64,000 nucleotides of DNA from Pseudocercospora fijiensis CIRAD86 (Eukaryota > Ascomycota > Dothideomycetes > Mycosphaerellales > Mycosphaerellaceae): the NCBI RefSeq assembly GCF_000340215.1, contig NW_006921534.1:5076169-5140168 (forward strand), written 5' to 3'. A program made the translations under genes and the position numbers. Below the pieces are notes generated by a model, which had not been told where the DNA came from, made no database searches, and saw only the letters and a list, made by a program, of their open reading frames with translations. This document shows positions 1 through 10,034 of the stretch, one piece after another. Positions within the stretch are counted from its first letter, which is position 1. Each line of letters begins with the position of its first letter.

Positions 1-883
1 CATCTGCGTCTCGCGCCCTTGGTGAAGTTCAATAATTGCTTCGCATCTTTGATGAGCACAGTGCCCTTGGTTTCAGTCTGCGAGATGTCGATCGGGCATG
101 AGAAGACTCCAACCTTCGCCTTGGTGGCCTTCTTAACAGTGCCATCGGGCTCTCGTCCAAAAACCATGCCCTTCACAACCTTGCTCTGCTCCAGCGATCC
201 GCCCATAATCTTAACCACTCTCACGTTGTCCACGTTGAAGTTGTAAGGATTCTTGGGCAGAACAGCAAGAACGGCCTCAGCAACCATATCTGCCAAAACC
301 TCTTCACTTCCGCTCTGCTTGGCTGCAACGACTGTCTTGATAGCTTTTGCCAATTCTGCTTGATCTCTGATGTCCTCAACCTTGTCGATTTCCAGCTCTT
401 CCAGTGCCTCAAGTGCGAACTTGCCTGCTCTCTCATAGCCTTGCACGATTTCGCTAGTCTTGAGTCCCATTCTTAGCAGCTCTTCCGCTTTCTTGAGCAG
501 CTCGCCTGCGAAGACAATGACCATATTTGTGGCGTCTCCCATCTCTGCCTCTTGCTGTTGCGATGCCATGACTAAAAGCTTTGCGGCAGGATGTACGACT
601 TCGAGCTCGCGCAATATTGTGGCCGCATCGTTGGTAAGAATCATCTTCTGCAGGTGGTTGATGACGATCTTGTTGCGGCCATATGGGCCAAGCGATGTCT
701 GAACGGTCGAGGCGATTTGCCGGCATGCATCGATGTTGCGAATGACCGCGCCATCCTCGGCGTCGTAGCTGTGAAAGACATCAGTAAGTCGTGTGTTTTC
801 TGTGGCATGGAATTCATGGCGTACTTCTGATATCCCGGTTTGAACAAACCCTGGTTGGGGGCGTTGGGTATTGAAAGCGACAT
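1..883 (-). CDS. CCT8: CCT chaperonin subunit theta, 5' part only
   Basis: Theta subunit of the cytosolic TRiC/CCT chaperonin, which folds actin, tubulin and other proteins in an ATP-driven double ring. Exon 1 is 883..825 and exon 2 runs from 768 to the window edge; the 56 nt intron (824..769) has GT..AG ends and rebuilds the codon in GYQ-N-YDAEDG. About the first 275 residues are present, roughly half the usual 540-550. The start MSLSIPNAPN is the family's characteristic N-terminus. Group II chaperonin ATP motifs are visible: LGPYGRNK at about 46-53, NDAATIL at about 66-72, and GDATN at about 97-101 where other subunits have GDGTT. The rest lies outside the window. Very secure by motif and length. 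Confidence 0.95.
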
Positions 884-1401
884 ATCGGTCGGTCACTGTA
901 TATCAAATGCCAGGCGAAAGGGTGAAGAAGCGCAGCGCAGCGTAGGTTTGGAGTGACACGACACGTACTTATGCTATGCTCCAGATGTTCTTGCGTCGGA
1001 TCGGACGCGATTTCGAAAACGCGGTCGGCCCGGAGAGGCTGAACTCTATTTGGGCAAGCTCCATCAAATCTCTAATCAATTCAATCCAGCCTCCATTTCG
1101 TCTCGTTCATCACCATGTCTATCCACCTCCATTGTACCGGTAGCCATTGTGAATGTGTATTTCTACTTCCACCACATGTGTTGTGATCTATAATATCAGC
1201 TATGTTGGTTACGAAGCGGGGTAGCCGCGCAGAGTATAAACTTGGAAAAGTCACAATGCAGTCTCTTGAAATCATGGATAGAATATCGACACAGGCCGTC
1301 AATGCATCATTGCACGATGCTTTGCTGTGCTGTACACATCCCACATGTAATCAGTAACGCCATCGCTATGCCACTTCCATCTGTTGTTCCGCCTCCATCG
1401 C
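884..1401. promoter_or_regulatory. CCT8 promoter / PPR gene 3' flank
   Basis: A 518 bp non-coding stretch between the CCT8 start (to its left, minus) and the stop of the PPR gene (to its right, also minus). It must hold the CCT8 promoter and the PPR transcript end. Only short open frames occur and none looks coding. I see no strong TATA box or long repeat. Confidence 0.5.
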
Positions 1402-4400
1402 TCATCCTTGCAGCAGACTGGACCGCTGTGTGGAGTGCTGTCCAGGTGTTTCTCCTACCCTCCCCACTCTCTTTACTCTGTCTTTTAATGCAGCCCTTGC
1501 TCTTGCTCGCCTGATACAAACTTTTCCCTGCCTTTTGGACATTATTGAATCGCCACGACGCCGTGCCTGCCTTCTTGCAACGTTTCGAATCGTTCTAATC
1601 AGACGTTCGCCCAACTTCTTCGTTTCCAGTCTCTGGGACATGCGCCTCTCTATGCAGCGGAGTCTCATGCTCCTCAGCACGTGAACGAAGCCCAGGTCCT
1701 GCCCAGCCCGACTTGGATCAACGTGAGGATTGCTAAAGTCGGCCCGAGCTGCCTTCAGCGAAGCAAGAAACCTTCGATCGATCCGCATGTCCTGGGAAAG
1801 TACCCGACGTACGACCCACCGCACACCGTGTTTATGCTGGAGTGCTGCGTAGCCTTTGACGTAGACTGTCATGGCCACAATATTGAGAGGCCGATGTCTT
1901 GTCCACTCAGACTGGTAAATGGCATTGAGCAGGTTAATTCCATGTTCAGCACGGTTGTTGTTGATGAGGGTATTAGCTGCCGTGACTCCAACATGATGTC
2001 CAACATCCCAGCCATTTTCATCATTCATGCGATAGTAATCGATGACCTTTCGTCGTAGAGCTTCCGCATCTTTCCTGCATGCAGGAGATGAATGATGCAT
2101 TTTGTGAATCAATAGTGAACCCATTGCACAACTCACGTCAAATCCAGCCTGTCGTGCTTCGTGGAGGAGTTGCTCGGCTCCGGCAGCATCGCCCTTGTCC
2201 AAGCGGATACGGGCTTCTACAGCGATTTCCAATGTCCGAGGTGAGGCTGGTAATCCATTCGAGCTTGACGACGCATAGAGATCAAGAACCTTCTGGTATC
2301 TCTGCATTGACATTTCTACGACCATTTGCTGGGCAGCGATCCGTGTATGAAACGAGCTATCGTAACGTGTGGAGCTCACTTTCCCGTTGTCTCCGATGAC
2401 ACCATGATTTGCAATTTCAGGAAGTGCCTCGTCACGCTCTGCCTCGTCACGCTCTGCAAAGAAGCGCCGCAACTCGTGGAGGTCCCTGATCGCAAGTGCC
2501 GACGCAGCAGTATCAGTGGCATGGAGCCCTTTATCAGCGGCTAGGCTGGTAGGCAGCGGGTCGCCACTGTGAATATCATCCGCATTAGATACGTCACGCA
2601 TTACAGCTTGTGCGCGACGAGTCAGCTTCTCCACAAACCGCTGCCCATGCCTTGTGGTTTCTCCCTCCAGACGGGCGTAATCTACCTCAGTTGCCGGTCT
2701 CGGTATGGCACCTTGAAATTGCTCGACTTTCTCTAAATTCTCGACGGCGAGATAGAACTTCATGCGCTTATTCTGGGCATCGAGTTCTCTGATGTCAAAA
2801 GAAATTGCTGCGCGTATTACGTACTTGAAGTCCGCAGCAGTAAATGAGACGCCGTCAAAGGCACAGAGAGCTCTGCAAAACCACATGAGCAGCACATGCG
2901 GAGGTCGTCGCTCACGCCAGAACGCGAACAAGAGTGATGCAGCGAGGCGACTGTCCAGATCGAACTTGAGGCCGACTTGCTGCAGATAAGTGTCCCATTT
3001 CGCCACGAGATCAAGTTTCCCGCTAGCAACGAAGCAGCGGAGTAATGTCTTATTCGTTGTCGAATCCGGGATGAATCCGAGTAGGCGCATCATGGAAGTT
3101 ACGAAAGTCCAGCTTTCCGCTGCTGAGTGCTGCTTGCTATACAGATGGATCACATAATTGAGGCGAGCGTTGATATCGTGGTCGGTGATGGTGGATTGTG
3201 AGGCTGAGCTCTCCTGCAAGATATTCTGGACTTCTTCCCAGGAGGATTTCTCAGCAAGGATGATAGCTGCCAGGGAAAGTGCGTCCTTGTCGCTATGCTG
3301 ACTGTTACTACCAGACCGAAGTAAAGAAAGAGCGCGATCGGGTTGCTTTGCGAGTGTACAGATCTCGACCATCGTAGCAGTGCCTGGAACGATAGCATCT
3401 GCATGGCTAAAGATCTCAAACTTGCGAGGGTATGCTTCGTACAGATTAAATACCTGGTCGAGGTTGCGCGTGGCCTCCCACACTCTCTTCAGTCGTATGG
3501 CGAGATAACCCTCGTCAATCTGTCTTTGCGACACAGGGTCGACAGACTCTCGCAAGGCACGAAACCGCTCGCCAGCGTGTCGCCGAGAAGAGGCAGAAGC
3601 GATGGCTAGATGAACCCGTGCTTGAGTTTCGAGCTTCAGAAGCAGACTGTCCCTCGGAGCCCCTCGACTAGGAGCAAAGAACAAAGCTCGCAGATTGGCA
3701 TACGCTTTCTTTCTGCCGCATTCAATGGCTATGGAGCTGCATTGTTGCAAGAGTAAGGGGTCATCCTGGAAAGAGTAGAGAGAATCACCCCCAGCAATGC
3801 GTAGGTTCTGATCAGCGGTGAGGATGGCACTATATTTGCATTTCAGCAGTTCGATGCCAGCCACGATTTCTCCATTCTCGAGTGCATGTGACAACACCAT
3901 ATTGTGAGTTTCCAGGAAGATAGCCTTGCTGTGTGTGGAGATGGAGGACAGCACGAATGCTGCTTCCTTGCATTGACCATTCGCAATCATCTTGTCGCAA
4001 ATCTCAACCAAAGGTTGTTCCAATGCATCCGTAGGTATGTTGCTGATCCCAAAGCCCTTGACCAAGTCCATTTGCGATTTGTCAGCCACTGTCGACCACG
4101 CCGATATCACCTCGACTAATGCAGCAGCACGAATGTCGGCACTACACTCCAGAAAGGCCGGGCTGTTAAAGAGGTGCTTGTAGAATTCAAACCAGGACTC
4201 TGGCGTACCCTTGCTCCGCAGAAGAGCCTTGGATGTCTCGCATATTCGGCGGACATCCTTTTCAGACAGCTGTGAATTCAAAGCTTTCCAGAGAGACAGC
4301 GAGCGGACCTCAGCGAATAATCTATGGTGAAGGGCGGCGAGTAGCAAGACGTCAGCAGCCTGGGCTTTTCGACTCCGGTTTTGTGAGCGATGTGCGGCTT

Positions 4401-5163
4401 CTCGCGTGAGATGCATGAAGAAGTCATCAACATCGCGTTTGACAATGTCTGGTCTCGGGCAAATATTGCCTTTCCGGTAGCTCGCAAAGCGAAATGTCGA
4501 TTGGGGTATTGCTGGAATCTTGTCACTGTGGTGTGTTTCTTGAGCAGAACGGGATGCCTGAAGGGGCCTCTCATACGAACGAACGATATCGTTCGAATGC
4601 GCAATGGCATCTTCCCGGACTCTGAGAAGCACGTTGCTCCGCAGTGCCACGTTGGCTTTGGGATAATTAGCCGCCGCACCGTTTGCAGCGAAGTCATGAT
4701 CTGGCTCGGAGCTGCTCTTCTCGTTGCGCCGCCTCTTGCGTCCTCGGCGCTTGTTCACGAGCTGCTCATAGCCATTCTGCACGGCGGAGGGCAAGTCAGA
4801 GGCATGCGCACCGCGATGATCTGTGCAATGTCGGGAGCGCTCTCCGAGCATGCCTGCCATGGCTGAGTCCTGCTCAGGGGCTGCATACTGGCTGCTGTCC
4901 TCATCAGGGCCGACGTGCTGAAAGCGGTATTCTGTGTCATTCACAGCGAGGGCAGCGGTGGAATGGCGTCTGTATCGCGGACTCTGGCGTATGCGCTTCG
5001 CATTGTCTGCTATCTTCTGAACAACAGCGGTCTGGCGTCTCCTCTCCTCTGTGCAAAGGGTGGCAATGCCGGCGGCGGTACCGGAAGAAATGTATGCGAG
5101 CTGGTAGAGGACGCGTAGGGTGGCCTTGGAAGGCACGGGTCGTGATCGTGATGCCTTGAACAT
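1402..5163 (-). CDS. Large pentatricopeptide-repeat-like mitochondrial protein
   Basis: Intronless frame encoding 1,253 residues from the chosen ATG at 5163 (MFKASRSRPVPSK...). The open frame extends 103 codons upstream, but that part is low-complexity sequence from short tandem repeats in the shared promoter, so the internal ATG is preferred. The N-terminus is rich in Arg, Ser and Ala and poor in acid, as expected of a mitochondrial presequence. A basic patch (KRRGRKRRR) follows, and then a long helical region with PPR/TPR-style helix pairs, for example around VYVKGYAALQHKHG and LYASSSSNGLPASPRTLEIAVEARI. Fungal proteins of this kind act in mitochondrial RNA processing or translation. No single-repeat match could be scored here, so the PPR label is a pattern judgement. 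A divergent TPR/Sel1 gene starts 310 bp away. Confidence 0.7.
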   Translation of the reverse strand: MFKASRSRPVPSKATLRVLYQLAYISSGTAAGIATLCTEERRRQTAVVQKIADNAKRIRQSPRYRRHSTAALAVNDTEYRFQHVGPDEDSSQYAAPEQDSAMAGMLGERSRHCTDHRGAHASDLPSAVQNGYEQLVNKRRGRKRRRNEKSSSEPDHDFAANGAAANYPKANVALRSNVLLRVREDAIAHSNDIVRSYERPLQASRSAQETHHSDKIPAIPQSTFRFASYRKGNICPRPDIVKRDVDDFFMHLTREAAHRSQNRSRKAQAADVLLLAALHHRLFAEVRSLSLWKALNSQLSEKDVRRICETSKALLRSKGTPESWFEFYKHLFNSPAFLECSADIRAAALVEVISAWSTVADKSQMDLVKGFGISNIPTDALEQPLVEICDKMIANGQCKEAAFVLSSISTHSKAIFLETHNMVLSHALENGEIVAGIELLKCKYSAILTADQNLRIAGGDSLYSFQDDPLLLQQCSSIAIECGRKKAYANLRALFFAPSRGAPRDSLLLKLETQARVHLAIASASSRRHAGERFRALRESVDPVSQRQIDEGYLAIRLKRVWEATRNLDQVFNLYEAYPRKFEIFSHADAIVPGTATMVEICTLAKQPDRALSLLRSGSNSQHSDKDALSLAAIILAEKSSWEEVQNILQESSASQSTITDHDINARLNYVIHLYSKQHSAAESWTFVTSMMRLLGFIPDSTTNKTLLRCFVASGKLDLVAKWDTYLQQVGLKFDLDSRLAASLLFAFWRERRPPHVLLMWFCRALCAFDGVSFTAADFKYVIRAAISFDIRELDAQNKRMKFYLAVENLEKVEQFQGAIPRPATEVDYARLEGETTRHGQRFVEKLTRRAQAVMRDVSNADDIHSGDPLPTSLAADKGLHATDTAASALAIRDLHELRRFFAERDEAERDEALPEIANHGVIGDNGKVSSTRYDSSFHTRIAAQQMVVEMSMQRYQKVLDLYASSSSNGLPASPRTLEIAVEARIRLDKGDAAGAEQLLHEARQAGFDVSCAMGSLLIHKMHHSSPACRKDAEALRRKVIDYYRMNDENGWDVGHHVGVTAANTLINNNRAEHGINLLNAIYQSEWTRHRPLNIVAMTVYVKGYAALQHKHGVRWVVRRVLSQDMRIDRRFLASLKAARADFSNPHVDPSRAGQDLGFVHVLRSMRLRCIERRMSQRLETKKLGERLIRTIRNVARRQARRRGDSIMSKRQGKVCIRRARARAALKDRVKRVGRVGETPGQHSTQRSSLLQG

Positions 5164-5472
5164 TGCAGCGCCATGGTGAGAGACCCTCACCGGCGATGCA
5201 TGCAGGCGGAAAGCGCAAGCGGTGTGCAGGACGGTGAGTGTGACTACTGTGGGATGCGAGCGCTGGGCTGGGTTCTGGTTCTGGTTCTGGCTCTGGTCTC
5301 GGTGGTGAGCCTTCGAGGTCCGCAATGCAGTGCAGCGGTCGGCCGACTGTCCGCCGTTGCCGTTGCCGTTGCCTTTGCCGTGCCGTGCCGTGACGTGCCG
5401 TGCCGTGCCGTGCCGTGCCGTTGCCCAGCAAGCTTTGAAGCTTTGGAAGCTCTTCCACAGGCCAGGCTTCAA
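5164..5472. promoter_or_regulatory. Shared divergent promoter with tandem repeats
   Basis: The 309 bp between the PPR start (5163, minus) and the TPR/Sel1 start (5473, plus) must serve as promoter for both. It contains two short arrays: GGTTCT-type hexamers at about 5271-5298, and GCCGTT hexamers grading into GCCGT pentamers at about 5352-5424. The arrays happen to be open in several frames, which creates the false N-terminal extensions of both neighbouring ORFs. Confidence 0.6.
5352..5424. repeat. GCCGTT/GCCGT short tandem repeat
   Basis: About 70 bp in which the unit GCCGTT (left) passes into GCCGT (right, at least seven near-perfect units, one with A for C). It lies immediately 5' of the plus-strand TPR/Sel1 start. 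The repeat length is likely to vary between isolates. Confidence 0.85.
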
Positions 5473-7380
5473 ATGCGCCCAGCAGCGCCAATGCTACAAC
5501 AAACCCTCAGGCGCTCACTGCGCACCGTCTGCGCCTCCGCCTCCGTCTCACAAGTTGGACTTCGACGTCTTCCAACATGTGAATCGTGTCAATGCCGTTG
5601 TGGCGCGATATTCGCTACATCTCGAAGAGAATTTCAGACACTTCGCAAAGCTCCTTCAACACGAGACCGTCAACGCAACGCGAGAAATGACCTGGCATCC
5701 GGGTTCGGCGCCGATCGCCAATGGATGAAGCGGACGCTGAATCAGCTGTACGCCAATGGCTCGATCAATAAGCCCCCCGACGATGTCCTGGCCTTCATTG
5801 CCCGCTTCAATCGACTGGTCACAGCCGCCAGAGGCAGCGTCACCCCTGACCCAAAGGACATTCGCGATCTCTTGCACGAACATGCGATCTATGGTGACGA
5901 CGCCATGGTAATCCCACGCGTACTGATTGCAGACAGGACTCCGGAAAATCTATATCTTGGCAAGAAGCTGATGCTCAGCCTGTCAAGAGTTGGTAACATT
6001 GAAGCTTCTATCAGGATTATGGCCGATGCCATCTACACTTCGAAAAAGAACCCACATGCTCTGCAGTCCAGAGAGATCATGTTCGCCAAAGAACACCTGA
6101 GGATCGCAGCAAATGAGAAGCTCAACTATCGTGCTATGGTGTGCGAGGGCAAGGTTGCACATGCTTTGGGCGACGAAGAGCGAGCCATACAAATGTGGAC
6201 TGATGCCATCAGCGCGGCCGTGGCTGCCGCCGAGGAACGTGAGCCGAGGGAAAGGCAGGCGGGTGTTCCAAGTGCGCTTATGGCACGCGTCCAACGAGAT
6301 CCTCTGGAGTTGTCAACGCCGTGGATTGAGTTGATGTTGATTCATTGGCAGCGGACTAGAATTAAGGGCTTGGATGAAATGGCTCAATGCGAATGGGCCA
6401 TGAATATTGGTTGTGAGCAGGACGATCCGACCTCCCATTACTACGCATCCACCTTCGTGAAACGGCTCGACAGCGAAGGCGGCCATGTTGGTACAAGCGA
6501 ATGGTTGTATCATGTCACGAAAGCTGCTTCGTCGGGCCACCCAAAGGCTGCCTATGAGCTTGCTGTCTTCTATGCCGAAAGTGGCTGGAAATATATCGAA
6601 GATGAGCCTCCCGATCATGTCAAGCCAACTCCGTTCGACTCCTACCCAAGCAATTCAGCAACATTTCTGGATTCAGTGCTTTCATTTCTTGGGCTGAAGA
6701 CACGAGAAAAGGCACGGCCACAGGAAAGCATCTTCCACAGTGCCATGTTCCCGTCCACGGCGGCTGCCAGACATGAAATCGCATACAACTGGCTCGATGT
6801 TGCGATTGGATACTGCTATGCTCCTGCATATCTCTTTCGTGCTCGTATGCTGCTAGCGAAGAACTTGTGGGCGGGTGCCGATGCTCCCGATGCCGCTCTC
6901 AGTCTCAATCGAAGTCGTTACACTTATGCCTCAAAAGAGGATTACCACGCCGGAGAAACAGCATCGAACAACGGACAAAGCTCAAAGGCGGACGTCGCTG
7001 ATCCTCCAAACCCGTTTCGAAACGAGGAATCAGCAAAGGCTTTTTTGAGAGAGGTCTTTTATGCCCATGAAGCAAATGATTATGCTAGCCAAGCACGTCG
7101 AGCATATGCAAACTCACGACGTTCTAGACAGTGGCAAGGAGAGGAGGAAATCCTCGATGAGTACTTTTGGCGCAAATATGGACCTGACGTCCAAAAGTTC
7201 TTTCGCTTTCCTGAAATCCGAGAGATGTACGAAGACCAAATCGAAAGTCTGTACGAACAAGCGAAGGAGCTGTGTGACCAGCATCAATTCGACATATACG
7301 ACAAGGAGAATGCTTTGATCTACAAAGCGGGTACTGGAAAGAAGCGAAAGAGTAAGACTGTCCACAGTGCCTCGTTTTGA
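5473..7380 (+). CDS. TPR/Sel1-like repeat protein, probably mitochondrial
   Basis: Single-exon gene of 635 residues from the ATG at 5473; a second in-frame ATG at 5491 (MLQQTLRRSL) is an equally good start. Everything upstream in this frame is promoter repeat. The first 60 residues are Arg/Ser/Ala-rich with a Cys cluster (CESCQCRCG) and resemble a mitochondrial presequence. The body is alpha-helical, and several stretches look like Sel1/TPR helices, for example KAASSGHPKAAYELAVFYAE and NWLDVAIGYCYAPAYLFRAR. The C-terminus is highly basic (KKRKSK). Such proteins usually scaffold complexes; the specific role is unknown. Divergent from the PPR gene, so the two may be co-expressed (inference). 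Confidence 0.7.
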   Translation: MRPAAPMLQQTLRRSLRTVCASASVSQVGLRRLPTCESCQCRCGAIFATSRREFQTLRKAPSTRDRQRNARNDLASGFGADRQWMKRTLNQLYANGSINKPPDDVLAFIARFNRLVTAARGSVTPDPKDIRDLLHEHAIYGDDAMVIPRVLIADRTPENLYLGKKLMLSLSRVGNIEASIRIMADAIYTSKKNPHALQSREIMFAKEHLRIAANEKLNYRAMVCEGKVAHALGDEERAIQMWTDAISAAVAAAEEREPRERQAGVPSALMARVQRDPLELSTPWIELMLIHWQRTRIKGLDEMAQCEWAMNIGCEQDDPTSHYYASTFVKRLDSEGGHVGTSEWLYHVTKAASSGHPKAAYELAVFYAESGWKYIEDEPPDHVKPTPFDSYPSNSATFLDSVLSFLGLKTREKARPQESIFHSAMFPSTAAARHEIAYNWLDVAIGYCYAPAYLFRARMLLAKNLWAGADAPDAALSLNRSRYTYASKEDYHAGETASNNGQSSKADVADPPNPFRNEESAKAFLREVFYAHEANDYASQARRAYANSRRSRQWQGEEEILDEYFWRKYGPDVQKFFRFPEIREMYEDQIESLYEQAKELCDQHQFDIYDKENALIYKAGTGKKRKSKTVHSASF

Positions 7381-8285
7381 TCGCTGTGAATATTTTCAGG
7401 CTAATTGCATGTGCTTCTGGAATGACACTTGGTCGCCATCGACCATCGAGGCGGGAGATCAGACCGACACCAGTTCCACAGCCCTCGTGGCTTGTCGAAC
7501 ACGCCCTAGATTGGAGCGCTCGAGTCGTGGTTGAAACACTTACACCGGTGGAGGGCCCAGCATTGTCCTAACGAATGGTTCACGCTCTATGGGTAGTCCT
7601 TCCGGATTGACGTTGCGGCCGTGCTTGTTGTGGGAACCTGTCCTTGTTTGCTCGTTGCACACAACATAACCTGTGTTGCCCGAAGACTTCTTTTGCTTGG
7701 TCTGTGCATAGGCACAGCACGCTACTTCTGCCACCTGCGCACCTCGATTTGGCGAAACCCCATGAGAGTCATAAGTACCCACCGCCAGATCAATGTTTGT
7801 CCTGCACGCAGATTCAGCCAACGAACAACGTCTGAATCGAAATGAAGTCAGTATCCATCCTTCATTGATCTTTGACCGTATGTACTCGACTACATCACTA
7901 CCAGCCACCTTCACGACAGCTCAGCAGCCCTGCGAAAGGTTCCGGATGAATCATGCCGCATCATGGCCTGGCGCCTGACAAGGCTGCGGCTCGCTGTACA
8001 TCCACATTATGGTGGGAGGGAACGAATTGTGTGTGGGTTCAGATACTATCGACTCAAGATAAGCACAGGACAGCGTCTCCCGCATCGAGTGCTGCTCACC
8101 GGTCCTGCTGCAGCTGTCGGCTGTCAGTGTAGATGCCTCCGCTCATCGCATTGCCACATGCCAGGTCAAACCGTACCGAGGGCATTCAATGATCTATAAA
8201 ACAGCGACTTTCATGCCATCTCTGGCGTTTGAGAATAAGTACCACACCACAAGTCTTCCACTGTCTCTCCTCCAAAACAGCCGTG
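7381..8285. other. Intergenic, possible small ORF
   Basis: A 905 bp gap between the TPR/Sel1 stop and the next plus-strand gene. A 124-codon minus-strand frame (7914..7540) is the only sizeable ORF. It has no motif I recognise and no clear splice or codon signature, so it is not called as a gene. The right end holds the TATA box of the next gene. Confidence 0.4.
8195..8201 (+). promoter_or_regulatory. TATA box of the membrane-protein gene
   Basis: TATAAAA lies 91 bp upstream of the preferred ATG (8286) and only 34 bp upstream of the first in-frame ATG (8229). A start at 8229 would leave almost no leader, which favours 8286. Confidence 0.5.
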
Positions 8286-10034
8286 ATGTCACGAGGCATT
8301 GCAATCAGTACTGTCGCCGTGCACTCTGGTCTCTACTCCCTACAACAAGCAGCTGTCCTGCAGTCGAACCTATCAGCAAGAGGAGCTTCCACGATCACGC
8401 TGTTCGAGACTGGGTGCGATTTCCGCGATGAAAACGATGTCACTCACAGAAATTGCACCCAAGCTTGCACACAGCCGGCGATTGTGTGGAAGAATCCTTT
8501 CACAATCCATAACTGCTTGGTCTATAGCACGGTCTCAGGCCTAATCGCCAAGAACAACTTGACAGCAGACGGGCAACGACAAGCTGCCGACCTAGGCTAC
8601 TTGCCAAATTTCAATCTTGCCTTGATCGAGGACCCTGCGAATGAGTGTATGCACAGCTTCTGCCTCAACCAGCGGCACGCCGATCCGTCAATACATTGCT
8701 CAGGTGCTTCGATCAACACGACATACTTCAGCAATGCAACGAAGGGAGAAGTCCATAATCTACTTACCGATGCATTCGTCCAAAATGCGTGTGGCTCGTT
8801 CAAGGCAAGTCCGAACGTCGACGTCGGCGGCATCGGGGTCTATATCGGCTATCTCATGCAGCTCTCCATCTTGATTTACTGCTGGATTCATGGACGCCTA
8901 ATTTCGAGCTGGCTGAAGTCTTTCACATTTGTCGTTTGCGCGCCCTTTGGCCTCAAGAGAGCCAGACAACGCGCCCATCGAGTGAGGATGAGATTGAAAC
9001 AGTCTCATCAGGGCGCGGCGCTCGTTTCGGGTCTCTTCGAATTCCAGCAAGCGCAGAGCTACTTTGCTCTCACGCTCAATGGCGCTGCTATAGGAGCGCT
9101 GTGCAGCAATGGTGCCATGTTCGACGTGCAAAGTCTTCAACAAATGCGTCTCACCGTTGACTTACTCGGCGACGTCGCAGCTACAGCCATCATCTGCCTG
9201 ACGTTCGGACTATACATGCTTCACGCCGAAGGCAAGAGGACGTGGTATGTTACCTTCCTCTCACTTATTGCCATACTGGTATCATTTGCAACCTGGATCC
9301 TCACCTGCCTGCCGCTGAGAAACTTGCACCAAATCAATCCAACAGGATTCGAACTTCCAGCCTGCGGAAACCGATCTCCAGCGGCATTTTGTCTGGACCA
9401 AACTAGATCCAAATCCATCACTTCTGGAGCAGTCTGCATTGCAATCTGCATGCTGACGACAATTCTCATGATGGTTCGACAATTAAAGACTCACCCATTC
9501 CCATCACCGCGGACGAGTATTGCCTCACCGCCATCCCTTCGACGAACCTCAACGCACGCCACGACCTCTTCGAGAGCTCGGCAACTCTTGCAACAACAGA
9601 CAGCCGTGGTCTATGGCTGGCGACTAGAGATTGCTGAACTCATCCTCGCAAGCATGACTATCGTGATGCTAGTCCAGCTGATCATGAATGGCGACATGAT
9701 TGCTATGCGAGAACAGGTGCAATGGACGTTCGCGCAGTTGATCGCCGTGACCATCTGGGCCCCTAGTATCATCGAATACCTCTACGCCGCTGTCAGGAGA
9801 TGGAGTCTGACAGGGAATAAAGACGTTGTTGAGAGAATTGGAAGTTTAGGTCGGAGGGTAACTGTTGATGAAGGTGTGCAAGTCGACTTTGGAGGGTATG
9901 CGTTTGATGGAAGAGAAGACGAGTCCGCTGCTGATGGAGACGAAGCAAAGGGTTCAAGGGAGAACATCGGTGACAAGAGGAAGGTAGTTGAAGACACGCT
10001 CTCGTCGATGCCAGCACCCGAACAGATGGTTTGA
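8286..10034 (+). CDS. Orphan multi-pass membrane protein with Cys-rich ectodomain
   Basis: Single exon, 582 residues from the ATG at 8286 (MSRGIAISTV). An alternative start at 8229 adds 19 residues. The first 170-180 residues form a probable extracellular domain with eight or so cysteines and several N-glycosylation sequons (NCT, NTT, NAT). About seven hydrophobic segments follow, beginning at GGIGVYIGYLMQLSILIYCW and ending at FAQLIAVTIWAPSIIEYLY, with the phrase FEFQQAQSYFALTLN in between. The cytosolic tail is acidic. The layout recalls fungal receptor-like proteins, but the Cys spacing does not clearly fit CFEM and I recognise no named family. Function unknown; plasma-membrane location is inferred. 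Confidence 0.8.
   Translation: MSRGIAISTVAVHSGLYSLQQAAVLQSNLSARGASTITLFETGCDFRDENDVTHRNCTQACTQPAIVWKNPFTIHNCLVYSTVSGLIAKNNLTADGQRQAADLGYLPNFNLALIEDPANECMHSFCLNQRHADPSIHCSGASINTTYFSNATKGEVHNLLTDAFVQNACGSFKASPNVDVGGIGVYIGYLMQLSILIYCWIHGRLISSWLKSFTFVVCAPFGLKRARQRAHRVRMRLKQSHQGAALVSGLFEFQQAQSYFALTLNGAAIGALCSNGAMFDVQSLQQMRLTVDLLGDVAATAIICLTFGLYMLHAEGKRTWYVTFLSLIAILVSFATWILTCLPLRNLHQINPTGFELPACGNRSPAAFCLDQTRSKSITSGAVCIAICMLTTILMMVRQLKTHPFPSPRTSIASPPSLRRTSTHATTSSRARQLLQQQTAVVYGWRLEIAELILASMTIVMLVQLIMNGDMIAMREQVQWTFAQLIAVTIWAPSIIEYLYAAVRRWSLTGNKDVVERIGSLGRRVTVDEGVQVDFGGYAFDGREDESAADGDEAKGSRENIGDKRKVVEDTLSSMPAPEQMV

Noticed and set aside
7540..7914. 124-codon minus-strand ORF in the TPR-membrane protein gap
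   Set aside because: No motif, no promoter or splice support, and a composition not clearly coding. Left as a possible small gene only.
8286..8860. CFEM domain in the membrane protein ectodomain
   Set aside because: About eight Cys are present, but spacing and order do not fit the CFEM pattern well enough to name it.
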